This document shows positions 24,717-35,821 of a DNA stretch of 64,000 nucleotides, one piece after another (positions within the stretch are counted from its first letter, which is position 1; every line of letters begins with the position of its first letter). The DNA is taken from assembly GCF_008704995.1 (NCBI RefSeq), contig NZ_CP023747.1:5115501-5179500 (forward strand), given 5' to 3'. The notes under the pieces are model-generated. The model had not been told where the DNA came from. It worked only from the letters and a program-made list of their open reading frames with translations, and made no database searches. This stretch comes from Streptomyces nodosus (GTDB lineage: Bacteria; Actinomycetota; Actinomycetes; Streptomycetales; Streptomycetaceae). The translations under genes and the position numbers were made by a program.

Positions 24717-25298
24717 ATGAGCGCCGAGACCTCTGCCATATCCGGCCAGATCGTTCGCCGGAGGTCGCAGTTCCGCGCCTGGCGGGGCACCCGCCCGTTC
24801 TGGGCCGGGCTGTACGTCCTCCTCGGTGGCTTTCCGATCATGTACTTCCCGTACGCGCACCTCCAGTTCGGCCATCTGACGCTGGCGATGTCCACCACCG
24901 CGGGCGCCGGGTCCCTGATCATCGGGGTGCTGCTCATCGTGCTCGGCATCAGCCTGTGGTTCCAGAAGCACATCCAGATCTTCGCGGGTGTCGCCGCGAT
25001 CCTGCTGGCGCTGGTGTCCCTTCCGGTCTCCAACTTCGGCGGCTTCCTCATCGGCTTTCTGCTGGCGCTGATCGGCGGGGCGATGGCCGTCTCCTGGGCC
25101 CCGGGTGTGCCGCCCGGGACGCAGGAGCGCGGGGACGCCGGGCAGGACGGCAGAACGCTCCGGAGCGCGGAGGCGAGAGCGGCGACGGAGGCCGCGCCGG
25201 AAGCCGTGACGGAAGCGGCCGGCGGGACGGGCGAGCCGAATGAACTGTCCGAGACCAACCCCGCCGACGGGGCGAACGGGAGGCACAGTGCCGGCTGA
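24717..25298 (+). CDS. DUF6114 membrane protein (193 aa)
   Basis: Four hydrophobic helices (about residues 25-45, 55-77, 82-102 and 108-128) form an integral membrane protein of the DUF6114 family. A soluble, Ala/Glu-rich C-terminus of about 60 residues lies after GTQERGD. The ATG at 24717 has GGGAG about 9 bases upstream. Its end overlaps the next gene by 11 bp, so the two are translated together. Function unknown; the partner position suggests it anchors or exports one of its neighbours. Confidence 0.85.
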   Translation: MSAETSAISGQIVRRRSQFRAWRGTRPFWAGLYVLLGGFPIMYFPYAHLQFGHLTLAMSTTAGAGSLIIGVLLIVLGISLWFQKHIQIFAGVAAILLALVSLPVSNFGGFLIGFLLALIGGAMAVSWAPGVPPGTQERGDAGQDGRTLRSAEARAATEAAPEAVTEAAGGTGEPNELSETNPADGANGRHSAG

Positions 25299-26742
25299 CG
25301 AGGTGACCCATGGGGCGGACGCGGACGCGTCCCGTGGGAGAACCGGGCCGCGCCATGCGGCCCCCAGGAAGCCGCTGTTCACCAGGTTCCATATGCCGGC
25401 CGGCAAGGCCATGGCCCTGGCGGCGATGCCCACCGCGGTCTTCATCGGGCTGGGTCTCAACGGGCTGGCCCGGGCCGACGACCATGCCTCGGCCACGAGC
25501 CTGACGGTCGACGAGTACCAGAAGTGCGTGGAGGCCCTGGAGGACTCCGAGGACTCGGCGGAGGCGTCGTCCTCACCGTCGCCGTCCGCCTCGGCCACCG
25601 CCTCCCCGACCGCCGACGACCAGGAGCAGGTGGATACGGCGTCTCCGGCGGGCGCCGACAAGGCCCCGGAAAAGGTTCCGGACAAGGCCCCGGGCAAGGC
25701 ACCGGACCGGACGTCGGGCAATGCGTCGGACTCGTCCTCTTCGTCGGATTCAGGTTCCGACGACAAGGCCGCGCCCACGCCGCCCGCGCCCCCCTCCGCG
25801 CCCTCGGCGGACACGCCCGGCAAGGGCGCGGAGGCGCCCGCTCCGAGCACCTCGGCGCCCACGGGCGGCGGCGGGCTGCTGGGGGGCATCGGCGACGCGC
25901 TCAAGAACGTCCTCACGCCCGGCGGGGCGTCCCAGAAGGCCCCGGAACCGGCGGCACCGCCGGCCGCGGAGCAGGAGACGGCGAAGCCGCCGGCCCAGGA
26001 GACCGCGAAGGAGACGGCCTCCAAGCCGGCCGGGGAGACCGTGAAGGACACGGCGAAAGACGCCTCTTCCGCCGTGACCGACACCGCGGGGAAGGTCAGC
26101 GGCGCCGCCGGGAAGGCCGCCGACACCGCGGGGGACACGGCGCGGGGCGCCGCGGACCAGGCGGCCGGGGCGGCCTCCGAGGCCACTGGGACCCCGGACG
26201 CCACGGCGGAGGCCGAGCCGTCGGACGACCCGAGTCCGTCCGCCGACGAGGACGCGCTCGCCGAGGACTGCCCCAGGGCCACCGACGCGGAGGGCGGCGT
26301 CGAGGACATCGTGGCCCTGCCCGACGAGCCGTGGCACCTGGAGGCCAGCTCGCTGCTGCTCAAGGGCGCCAGGTACGAGGGCATCGTCAAGGTGCGCACC
26401 GCCGACGGCACCGTCAAGCGGGTGCTGAAGTATGTGATCTCCGACGGCACCGACATCGGCGATCTGCACCAGATCGTCGCCGGTCAGCGGGGCGAGACCT
26501 ATCATGTGCAGGCGGCCAAGGGCTCGGTGTCCACCATCCGTGACGGCAGGACGGTGATGTACACGGAGAGCATCTCCGGCAATCTGCTCGGACTGATACC
26601 GGTCACCTTCACCCCGGACAAGCCTCCGCCACTGGACATTCCGGTGATCTACTTCACCCATGTGAAGGTCGTTCAGGCCGGACAGTTCGGCGGGACCCTG
26701 CATGTGCCCGGCATGCACCAGTACGTCACCGGGGGGAACTGA
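25288..26742 (+). CDS. Secreted/anchored protein with LEA-like Ala/Thr/Lys repeats (484 aa)
   Basis: Residues 39-63 are a hydrophobic segment after a basic start, so the protein is secreted or held in the membrane. Then comes a long low-complexity region: Ser/Asp/Pro-rich (85-190), a short GGLLGGIGDALKNVL helix (197-209) and an Ala/Thr/Lys/Glu part (228-300, ETAKETASKPAGETVKDTA...) like late-embryogenesis-abundant repeats. The last about 145 residues (340-484) form a compact beta domain. Cys80 and Cys328 could form a disulfide. GTG at 25288 has GGGAGG 4 bases before it. No known family recognised beyond its Streptomyces orthologues. Confidence 0.85.
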   Translation: MPADEVTHGADADASRGRTGPRHAAPRKPLFTRFHMPAGKAMALAAMPTAVFIGLGLNGLARADDHASATSLTVDEYQKCVEALEDSEDSAEASSSPSPSASATASPTADDQEQVDTASPAGADKAPEKVPDKAPGKAPDRTSGNASDSSSSSDSGSDDKAAPTPPAPPSAPSADTPGKGAEAPAPSTSAPTGGGGLLGGIGDALKNVLTPGGASQKAPEPAAPPAAEQETAKPPAQETAKETASKPAGETVKDTAKDASSAVTDTAGKVSGAAGKAADTAGDTARGAADQAAGAASEATGTPDATAEAEPSDDPSPSADEDALAEDCPRATDAEGGVEDIVALPDEPWHLEASSLLLKGARYEGIVKVRTADGTVKRVLKYVISDGTDIGDLHQIVAGQRGETYHVQAAKGSVSTIRDGRTVMYTESISGNLLGLIPVTFTPDKPPPLDIPVIYFTHVKVVQAGQFGGTLHVPGMHQYVTGGN

Positions 26743-26778
26743 GCACCGCCCGAGGCCCGTTCGGGAGCCGCGAGAAAA

Positions 26779-26822
26779 GGCACCGGCCCCGTCCCCTCGA
26801 CCGAGGGAACGGGGCCGGTGCC
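26779..26822. terminator. Bidirectional terminator between the LEA-like gene and pyk
   Basis: A 14-bp perfect stem (26779-26792 with 26809-26822) plus an inner CCCTC/GAGGG stem. The A-rich run at its left side becomes a T-tail on the minus strand, so it fits pyk best. Confidence 0.85.
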
Positions 26823-26880
26823 CTGAACGGAGTCCGTGCCCGGCCGGTGGGGCGCCGTCGCCGGGTGCCGGGCGGAGGGA

Positions 26881-28311
26881 TCAGCCGTGGTGGTCCTCGC
26901 CGAGGTGGTGCACGCGGACCATGTTGGTGGTGCCGGGGACCCCGGGCGGGGAGCCGGCCGTGATGATCACGATGTCGCCGTCGTTGAACCGCTTGAGCTT
27001 CACCAGCTCCTGGTCCACCAGCTCGACCATCTCGTCGGTGCTGTTCACGAACGGCACCACATGCGACTCCACGCCCCAGCTCAGGGTCAGCTGATTGCGG
27101 GTGGACTCGTCCGTGGTGAACGCCAGGATCGGCTGGCAGGCCCGGTAGCGGGACAGCCGGCGGGCGGTGTCACCGGACTTGGTGAAGGCCACCAGGCCCT
27201 TGCCGCCCAGGAAGTCCGCGATCTCACAGGCGGCGCGGGCCACCGAACCGCCCTGGGTGCGCGGCTTCTTGCCCGGGACCAGCGGCTGGAGCCCCTTGGC
27301 GAGCAGCTCCTCCTCGGCCGCGACCACGATCTTCGACATCGTCTTGACCGTCTCGATCGGATAGGCGCCGACGCTCGACTCGGCCGACAGCATCACCGCG
27401 TCCGCACCGTCCAGGATGGCGTTGGCCACGTCGGAGGCCTCGGCGCGGGTGGGACGGGAGTTGGTGATCATCGACTCCATCATCTGGGTCGCCACGATCA
27501 CCGGCTTGGCGTTGCGGCGGCACAGCTCGATCAGCCGCTTCTGCACCATCGGGACCTTTTCGAGCGGGTACTCGACGGCCAGGTCGCCGCGGGCGACCAT
27601 CACGCTGTCGAACGCCATCACGACGTCCTCCATGTTCGCCACCGCCTGCGGCTTCTCCACCTTGGCGATGACCGGGACGCGACGGCCCTCCTCGTCCATG
27701 ACGCGGTGCACGTCCTTGACGTCGTCGGCGTCCCGCACGAAGGAGAGCGCGACCATGTCGCAGCCCATGCGCAGCGCGAACCGCAGGTCCTCGACGTCCT
27801 TCTCGGACAGCGCCGGGACATTCACCGCCGCGCCGGGCAGATTGATGCCCTTGTGGTCGGAGATGACGCCGCCCTCGATGACGATCGTCCGGACCCGGGG
27901 GCCCTCGACGTCCAGAACCTTCAGCTCGACGTTGCCGTCGTTGATCAGGATCTGGTCGCCCTTGGAGACATCGCCGGGCAGGCCCTTGTAGGTCGTCCCG
28001 CAGATGTGCTTGTCGCCCGGCACGTCCTCGACGGTGATGGTGAACTCGTCACCGCGCACCAGCTCGACCGGACCCTCCGCGAAGGTCTCCAGACGGATCT
28101 TCGGGCCCTGGAGGTCCGCGAGGACGCCGATGGCCTTGCCGGTCTCGGCGGAGGCGGCCCGGACGCGGTCGTACCGCCCCTGGTGCTCTTCGTGCGTGCC
28201 GTGGCTGAAGTTGAAGCGGGCCACATTCATGCCGGCTTCGATCAGCGCGACGAGCATCTCGTGGGAGTCGACCGCGGGGCCGAGAGTACAGACGATTTTC
28301 GAACGGCGCAT
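26881..28311 (-). CDS. pyk: Pyruvate kinase
   Basis: 476 aa, complete. It converts phosphoenolpyruvate and ADP to pyruvate and ATP. It has the N-terminal barrel motif NVARFNFSHG (residues 29-38), VARGDLAVEYP near residue 240 and the signature SAESSVGAYPIETV where many pyruvate kinases have SGETA. The C-terminal allosteric domain is present. Streptomyces has two copies; this one resembles Pyk2 by location. It precedes ackA-pta in the same direction, separated by 98 bp. Product: glycolytic end-step. Confidence 0.95.
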   Translation of the reverse strand: MRRSKIVCTLGPAVDSHEMLVALIEAGMNVARFNFSHGTHEEHQGRYDRVRAASAETGKAIGVLADLQGPKIRLETFAEGPVELVRGDEFTITVEDVPGDKHICGTTYKGLPGDVSKGDQILINDGNVELKVLDVEGPRVRTIVIEGGVISDHKGINLPGAAVNVPALSEKDVEDLRFALRMGCDMVALSFVRDADDVKDVHRVMDEEGRRVPVIAKVEKPQAVANMEDVVMAFDSVMVARGDLAVEYPLEKVPMVQKRLIELCRRNAKPVIVATQMMESMITNSRPTRAEASDVANAILDGADAVMLSAESSVGAYPIETVKTMSKIVVAAEEELLAKGLQPLVPGKKPRTQGGSVARAACEIADFLGGKGLVAFTKSGDTARRLSRYRACQPILAFTTDESTRNQLTLSWGVESHVVPFVNSTDEMVELVDQELVKLKRFNDGDIVIITAGSPPGVPGTTNMVRVHHLGEDHHG

Positions 28312-28339
28312 GGGGCGATCCTATCGGTTTGTTTCGCTG

Positions 28340-28351
28340 CGGAATATTCCG
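28340..28351. promoter_or_regulatory. Palindrome upstream of pyk
   Basis: A perfect 12-bp palindrome CGGAATATTCCG, 29 bp before the pyk start codon. Possibly a regulator site, though it could be chance. Confidence 0.35.
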
Positions 28352-28409
28352 TCGGGCGGAAGATACAAATGCGCGGGTGTGCGCTCAGGCGAGAACCGAT
28401 CGAATGGGT

Positions 28410-29614
<1,205 letters not shown>

Positions 29615-29618
<4 letters not shown>

Positions 29619-31705
29619 TGGGCGGGCGCCTTCTCGTGGGGGCTCTGGGCCTGGATCGCGGTGATGGCCACCGTGTTGACGATGTCCTGGACCAGAGCGC
29701 CCCGGGACAGGTCGTTGACGGGCTTGCGCAGGCCCTGCAGCACCGGGCCGACGGCGATCGCACCGGCCGAGCGCTGCACGGCCTTGTAGGTGTTGTTGCC
29801 GGTGTTCAGGTCCGGGAAGATCAGCACGGACGCCTGCCCGGCGACCTCCGAGCCCGGCAGCTTGGTCGCCGCGACGGTGGGCTCGACGGCGGCGTCGTAC
29901 GGGATCGGGCCCTCGATCTTGAGCTCGGGTGCGCGCAGCCGCACCAGCTCGGTGGCCTCGCGCACCTTGTCCACATCGGCGCCCGAGCCGGAGGTGCCGG
30001 TGGAGTACGACAGCATCGCCACCCTCGGCTCCACCCCGAACTGCCGTGCGGTGGTGGCCGACTGGAGGGCGATGTCGGCGAGCTGCTCGGCGTCCGGGGC
30101 GGGGTTCACCGCGCAGTCGCCGTAGACCAGCACCTTGTCGGCGAGGCACATGAAGAAGACCGAGCTGACGATCTTCGCGTCGGGCCGGGTCTTGATGATC
30201 TCGAAGGCGGGCCGGATGGTGGCGGCCGTGGAGTGCACGGACCCGGACACCATGCCGTCGGCGAGCCCCTCCTCCACCATGAGGGTGCCGAAGTAGTTCA
30301 CATCGGCGACCACGTCGTACGCCACCTCGACCGTGACGCCCCGGTGGGCGCGCAGCTTGGCGTACTTCTCGGCGAAGGCTTCACGCAGTTCGGAGCCGGC
30401 CGGGTCGATCAGCTCCGAGCCGCCGAGGTCGATGCCGAGGTCGGCGGCCTTCTTGCGGATCTGGTCCACGGGCCCGAGCAGGGTCAGATCGCAGACGTCC
30501 CGGCGCAGCAGCACCTCGGCGGCGTGCAGCACCCGCTCCTCGGTGCCCTCCGGGAGCACCACCCGGCGGCGGTCGGTGCGGGCCTGCTCCAGCAGCTGGT
30601 GCTCGAACATCATCGGGGTGAGCCGGTCACTGCTCGGCGCGGACACCCGCTTGAGCAGCTCGGCGGTGTCGACATACCGCTCGAAGAGCCCGAGCGCCCG
30701 CTCCGCCTTGCGCGGGGTGGACGCGTTGAGCTTGCCCTCCAGGGTGAAGAGCCGGGAGGCGGTGGTGAAGCTGTTGCCGGTCACCGCGAGCACCGGGGTG
30801 CCCGGGGCGAGGCGGTCGGCGAGGGTGAGGATCTCGTCGCCGGGCACCTCGTTCAGGGTGAGCAGCACGCCGGCGATCGGCGGGTTCCCGGCGCTGTGCG
30901 CGGCCAGCGAGCCGACCACCAGATCGGCGCGGTCGCCCGGCGTCACCACGACGCACCCCGGGGTCAGGGCCTTGAGGAGGTTCGGCAGCATCGCGCCGCC
31001 GAAGACGAAGTCGAGGGCGTCACGCGCCAGCCCCGAGTCGTCGCCGAGAACGACCCGGGCACCGAGGACCTGGGCGATCTGGGCGACCGTCGGGGCCGAC
31101 AGCGCGGAGTCGTCGGGAAGGACGTAGCACGGCACGGGCAGCCGGGAGCCGAGCCGCTCGGCTATCCCGTCCCGGTCCTCCCCGGCCACCCGGTTGACGA
31201 CCATGGCGAGCACGTCGCAGCCCAGTCCGTCGTAGGCGCGGAAGGCGTTGCGCGCCTCGGCACGCACCGACTCGGCGCTCTGCCGGCGCCCGCCGACGAC
31301 CGGGATCACGGAGGCCCCGAACTCGTTGGCGAGCCGCGCGTTGAGGGACAACTCGTCCGGGACCTGGGTGTCGGCGAAGTCGGAGCCGAGGACGAGGACG
31401 ACCTCGTAGTCACGGGCCACCGTGTGGAACCGGTCGACGAGGGCCGACACCAGTTCGTCGGTGCCCCGCTCGGCCTGGAGCGCGGACGCCTCCTCGTAGT
31501 GCAGGCCGTTCACGGTCGCCGGGTCCTGGGACAGCCGGTAGCGGGCGCGCAGCAGCTCGAAGAGACGGTCGGGGCCGTCATGGACGAGCGGGCGGAAGAC
31601 GCCCACCCGGTCGACCTGCCGGGTCAGGAGTTCCATGACTCCCAGCTCGACGACCTGGCGGCCGTCGCCGCGGTCGATCCCGGTCACATACACGCTGCGC
31701 GTCAC
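29615..31705 (-). CDS. pta: Phosphate acetyltransferase
   Basis: 696 aa. Residues about 1-350 are the P-loop-like and DRTGG regulatory parts, and residues about 370-690 are the PTA_PTB catalytic domain, as in the long actinobacterial and enteric enzymes. It converts acetyl-CoA and phosphate to acetyl phosphate and CoA. First gene of the pta-ackA operon. GTG at 31705 with CGGAG 8 bases before. It is divergent from pfkA across 415 bp. Confidence 0.95.
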
Positions 31706-32120
31706 GCGTGTTCTCCGTTTCGTCTCTCGAGTGGTGGAAGTGGCGGGCAGGAGGAGGCTCGGGCGGCCCTCGGAACGACCGGCGCCCCGCCGCCTTCTGC
31801 GTCAAGGAGCGACAGGGGCATCATGATCGGTTCCGGGTGTTCTCGTGGTGATGTCGAATGCCTTGATGAGGGGTTCCACGACCGCGAAATGTCGCCCGTG
31901 CGGGCGGCCGGAACCCCCTTGACGATACCTCCGGGGCTGGTCACGCCGCCCCCCAGGACCCCGGGATCCAGGGGGATCGGGAGGGCGGACGGAGGGGGCG
32001 GACGCACGGGGAACGAGGGGTGGACGGGAGCGACGGGGCAGGGGGGCGACGGTCGCCTGTGAGGCGTGGAACAATCGGATTGGCTCACCGGTACCGACAG
32101 CGAGCAGGAGACACAGCACG
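31706..32120. other. Divergent promoter region between pta and pfkA
   Basis: 415 bp. I see no gene in either direction. I find no clear repeat or hairpin beyond GC-rich runs; promoters for both operons must be here. The sequence just before pfkA gives the ribosome site AGGAGA. Confidence 0.55.
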
Positions 32121-33146
32121 ATGCGCATCGGAGTACTCACCGCAGGCGGCGACTGCCCGGGCCTGAACGCAGTGATCCGATCGGTCGTGCACCGCGCGGT
32201 GGCGCAGTACGGCGACGAGGTGATCGGCTTCGAGGACGGTTACCGGGGTCTGCTCGAAGGCAACTACCGCTCGCTCGACCTCGACGGCGTCAGCGGCATC
32301 CTGGCCCGCGGCGGCACCATCCTCGGTTCCTCCCGTCTGGAGCGCGACCGGCTGCGCGAGGCCTGTGAGAACGCGTCGGACATGATCCGCGACTTCGGCA
32401 TCGACGCCCTGATCCCGATCGGCGGCGAGGGCACCCTGACCGCGGCCCGCATGCTCTCGGACGCGGGCCTTCCGGTGGTCGGCGTCCCCAAGACGATCGA
32501 CAACGACATCTCCTCCACGGACCGCACCTTCGGCTTCGACACGGCGGTGACCGTGGCCACCGAGGCGATGGACCGGCTGAAGACGACGGCCGAGTCCCAT
32601 CAGCGGGTCATGGTGGTGGAGGTCATGGGCCGCCACGCGGGCTGGATCGCGCTGGAGTCGGGCATGGCGGCCGGCGCCCACGGCATCTGCCTGCCGGAGC
32701 GCCCCTTCGACCCCACCGACCTGGTCAAGATGGTCGAGGAGCGCTTCGCCCGCGGCAAGAAGTTCGCGGTGATCTGCGTCGCTGAGGGCGCGCACCCCGC
32801 CGAGGGCACCATGGACTACGGCAAGGGCGCGATCGACCAGTACGGCCATGAGCGCTTCCAGGGCATCGGCACCGCACTGGCGTACGAGCTGGAGCGGCGG
32901 CTCGGCAAGGAGGCCAAGCCGGTCATCCTCGGGCATGTGCAGCGCGGCGGCACGCCGACCGCCTACGACCGGGTGCTGGCCACGCGCTTCGGCTGGCATG
33001 CGATCGAGGCGGCGCACCGCGGCGAGTTCGGCATGATGACGGCGCTGCGCGGCACCGATGTGGTGATGGTGCCGCTGGCGGAGGCGGTCACCGAGCTGAA
33101 GACCGTTCCGAAGGACCGGATGGACGAGACGGAGTCGGTGTTCTAG
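32121..33146 (+). CDS. pfkA: ATP-dependent 6-phosphofructokinase
   Basis: 341 aa, a group III-type PfkA as found in actinobacteria. It makes fructose-1,6-bisphosphate. The N-terminal GGDCPGLNAVIR binds nucleotide phosphate, and the GGEGT motif has Gly at the position that sets ATP use (Asp there marks pyrophosphate enzymes). TIDND and the HGxCxPE-type region give the catalytic centre. It resembles S. coelicolor PfkA2, whose loss raised antibiotic yields in published work. AGGAGA before ATG 32121. Alone, divergent from pta. Confidence 0.95.
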   Translation: MRIGVLTAGGDCPGLNAVIRSVVHRAVAQYGDEVIGFEDGYRGLLEGNYRSLDLDGVSGILARGGTILGSSRLERDRLREACENASDMIRDFGIDALIPIGGEGTLTAARMLSDAGLPVVGVPKTIDNDISSTDRTFGFDTAVTVATEAMDRLKTTAESHQRVMVVEVMGRHAGWIALESGMAAGAHGICLPERPFDPTDLVKMVEERFARGKKFAVICVAEGAHPAEGTMDYGKGAIDQYGHERFQGIGTALAYELERRLGKEAKPVILGHVQRGGTPTAYDRVLATRFGWHAIEAAHRGEFGMMTALRGTDVVMVPLAEAVTELKTVPKDRMDETESVF

Positions 33147-33191
33147 GGGCGTCCCCCCTGTGCCGGTGCCCGGGGACCCGCGAGGCGTCCC

Positions 33192-33884
33192 TCAGTGTCC
33201 CCGCTCCGCGCGCCGGACCCACCGGTACACCAGCTCGGGCCGCCCCACCTGCCCGTACTGCGGGTGCCGCTCGGCCCGGCCCGTCTCCACCAGATGCTCC
33301 AGATACCGCCGGGCCGTGATCCGGGAGATCCCCACGGTCTCGGCGACGCCGGCCGCCGTGAGCCCCGTCCCGCGGTCCCGCAACGCCCCGGTCACCCGCT
33401 CCAGGGTCGGCGCGCTCAGGCCCTTCGGCAGGGCCGAGGGTGCCGGTGCCCGCAGGGTGGCCAGGGCGCGGTCCACCTCGTCCTGGCCGCTGGCCTCGCC
33501 CACCGTCGCGCGGTACTCCGCGTAGCGCACCAGACGGTCCCGCAGGGTCGCGAAGGTGAACGGTTTCAGCACGTACTGGACGACGCCCAGGGAGACACCC
33601 TCCCGGACGACCGCGAGATCCCGGGCGGAGGTCACCGCTATGACGTCCGCGTGATGTCCGGCCGCCCGCAGCGAGCGGGCCAGCTTCAGCCCGTGCACAT
33701 CCGGCAGATGCAGATCCAGGAGCAGCAGATCCACCGGGGTGCGCTCCAGCAGGCGTCGCGCCTCCGCGCCGGTCTGCGCCTTTCCTACGGCCGTGAAGCC
33801 CGGGACCCGGCCGACGTACAGGATGTGTGCGGCGGCGGCCACCGGGTCGTCCTCCACGACCAGGACGCGGATGGCCTCGGTCAT
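33192..33884 (-). CDS. Response regulator of a CitB/DcuR-type two-component system
   Basis: 230 aa. Receiver domain at residues 1-120 with the phosphoacceptor Asp57 in LLLLDLHLPD, acidic EDD at 11-13 and Lys in VLKPF. The C-terminal part (residues about 150-225) is an HTH of the CitB/DcuR type (VGISRITARRYLEHL). It follows the sensor kinase by 31 bp in the same operon, divergent from a C4-dicarboxylate-type carrier, so it probably turns on that carrier. Confidence 0.9.
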   Translation of the reverse strand: MTEAIRVLVVEDDPVAAAAHILYVGRVPGFTAVGKAQTGAEARRLLERTPVDLLLLDLHLPDVHGLKLARSLRAAGHHADVIAVTSARDLAVVREGVSLGVVQYVLKPFTFATLRDRLVRYAEYRATVGEASGQDEVDRALATLRAPAPSALPKGLSAPTLERVTGALRDRGTGLTAAGVAETVGISRITARRYLEHLVETGRAERHPQYGQVGRPELVYRWVRRAERGH

Positions 33885-33915
33885 GCGTCACCTCTCATGC
33901 GTCACCTCTCATATG

Positions 33916-35607
33916 TCACCCCCGGACGGAACGGCTCTCGGCTCCCGGCGAGGTCGGCTCGGCCGGAGCGGCAGCGTCCACGGTAGGCAACGGCACTCTC
34001 GCCTCGAATTCCGCCCCGCCCCCGGCCGCCTCCGACACGGTCAGGGTGCCCCGGTGACGCCGTACCGTCTGACGGACCAGGGCGAGGCCGAGACCCCGGC
34101 CGCCGGGAGCGGTCGTGGACTTGGTCGACCACCCCCGTTCGAACACCGCCTCGGCGTGCGCCGGATCCACACCCGCCCCCGTGTCGGCGACCCGCAGCAC
34201 CAGGCCCGAGCCGTTCGTGTCGTCGGCGCCGTCAGCGTCGTCGGTGTACGCGGTCACCGTCACCCGTGCGCCCGCCGGGCCCCCCGCCGCGGCGTCCATC
34301 GCATTGTCGATCAGATTGCCCAGGATCGTCACCAGATCGCGGGCCGGTAGCGAGGGCGGCAGCAGCCGGTCGTCGATACGGCTGTCCTCCGCCACCACGA
34401 ACTCCACGCCCCGCTCGTTGGCCTGGGCCGCCTTGCCGAGCAACAGGGCCGCGAGCACCGGCTCGTCGACCGCCGCGACCACCTGGTCCGTCAGGGCCTG
34501 CGCCAGTTCCAGTTCGGCCGTGGCGAAGTCGACGGCCTCGTCCGTGCGGCCCAGTTCGATCAGCGAGACCACCGTGTGCAGCCGGTTCGCCGCCTCATGG
34601 GCCTGGGAGCGCAGCGCCTGGGTGAAGCCGCGCTCCGAGTCCAGCTCGCCCGTCAGGGACTGGAGTTCGGTCACATCGCGGAGGGTGACCACGGCGCCCC
34701 GGCGTTCGCCGCCGGAGACCGGGGAGGTGTTCACCACCAGGACGCGGGTCCCCGTCAGATGGACCTCGTCCACCCGTGACGCGGAGGACAGCAGCGCACC
34801 CGTCAGCGGGCCCGGCAGACCCAGGTCCGCCACCGAGCGGCCCACCACCTCTCCGCTCACCCCGAGCAGCTCCCGGCCGCCGTCGTTGATCAGCGCCACC
34901 CGGAACCCGCCGTCCAGCATCAGCAGACCCTCGCGCACGGCGTGCAGTGCGGCCTGGTGGTAGTCGTGCATCCGGCTCAGCTCGGTGGCGTTCATCCCGT
35001 GGGTGGAGCGGCGCAGCCGGGCGTTGATCACATAGGTGCCGATCGCGCCCAGCACCAGCGCGCCGCCGGCCACCCCGAGCAGCGCGGTCACCTGGTCCTG
35101 GAGCCGCTCGCTGATGGCCTCGACCCGTATGCCCGCGCTCACCAGCCCGATGATCTCGCCGTCGTCCTCGATGGGGGTGACGGCGCGGACGGACGGGCCG
35201 AGGGTGCCGGTGTAGGTCTCGGTGAAGGACTCGCCGGCCTGGGCGCGGGCGATATGGCCGAGGAAACGCCTGCCGATCTGGCCGGTGTCGGGATGGGTCC
35301 AGCGGATCCCCTCCGGGTTCATGATCGTGACGAAGTCCACGCCGGTGTCCCGCTGCACCCGGAGGGCGTAGGGCTGGAGCCGCGCCGTCGGATCGGCGGT
35401 GGCGACGGCCTGCCGCACCGAGGGCGCGTCCGCGATCGAGCGGGCCACCGCCATGGCCTGGCGGCCGGCCGCCTGCCCGGCCTGGCGGTGATCGCTGACA
35501 TAGGTGAACAGCGCGTACCCGGTGACGATCACCGCGATCAGCACGGCCTGCATCGCGAAGAGCTGGCCGGCCAGGCTGCGGGGTCCGGGAAGACGGGGCA
35601 TGGGCAT
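33916..35607 (-). CDS. Sensor histidine kinase of the CitA/DcuS type
   Basis: 563 aa. Membrane spans at about residues 14-34 and 174-194 enclose an extracytoplasmic sensory domain (38-170). A PAS domain (about 215-315) and the kinase core follow. The phosphoacceptor is His337 in the sequence SQAHEAANRLH, matching the H-box of DcuS/CitA. The ATP-binding N-box reads NLIDNAMDA, and a GxG motif DTGAG and GRGLGLALV follow. Ligand: probably a di- or tricarboxylate, inferred from family and from the carrier gene next door. Confidence 0.92.
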   Translation of the reverse strand: MPMPRLPGPRSLAGQLFAMQAVLIAVIVTGYALFTYVSDHRQAGQAAGRQAMAVARSIADAPSVRQAVATADPTARLQPYALRVQRDTGVDFVTIMNPEGIRWTHPDTGQIGRRFLGHIARAQAGESFTETYTGTLGPSVRAVTPIEDDGEIIGLVSAGIRVEAISERLQDQVTALLGVAGGALVLGAIGTYVINARLRRSTHGMNATELSRMHDYHQAALHAVREGLLMLDGGFRVALINDGGRELLGVSGEVVGRSVADLGLPGPLTGALLSSASRVDEVHLTGTRVLVVNTSPVSGGERRGAVVTLRDVTELQSLTGELDSERGFTQALRSQAHEAANRLHTVVSLIELGRTDEAVDFATAELELAQALTDQVVAAVDEPVLAALLLGKAAQANERGVEFVVAEDSRIDDRLLPPSLPARDLVTILGNLIDNAMDAAAGGPAGARVTVTAYTDDADGADDTNGSGLVLRVADTGAGVDPAHAEAVFERGWSTKSTTAPGGRGLGLALVRQTVRRHRGTLTVSEAAGGGAEFEARVPLPTVDAAAPAEPTSPGAESRSVRG

Positions 35608-35821
35608 GCCGCACAGTCTCTCCCGCGGTATAAGCGCGGGCTAAAGAAAGGCGTGAACTCAATGAACGGAAGGGTGACCGCCCTCACATGCCGGGAGATA
35701 GTCACCGCATCCCCCGGGAGACGCGCCACGCCTCCCGGGACGCCGGGAGCACGCCTCCCGCCCTTTCCCGGACGTGAGCCGCACGCCGGAACGAGCCGAC
35801 GTCGTCTCAAGGAGGTCAACC

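Noticed and set aside
29636..32062. 808-aa plus-strand open frame over pta
   Set aside because: Antisense shadow of pta with high Gly/Val/His/Arg content and no conserved motif; the pta frame has the expected codon bias.
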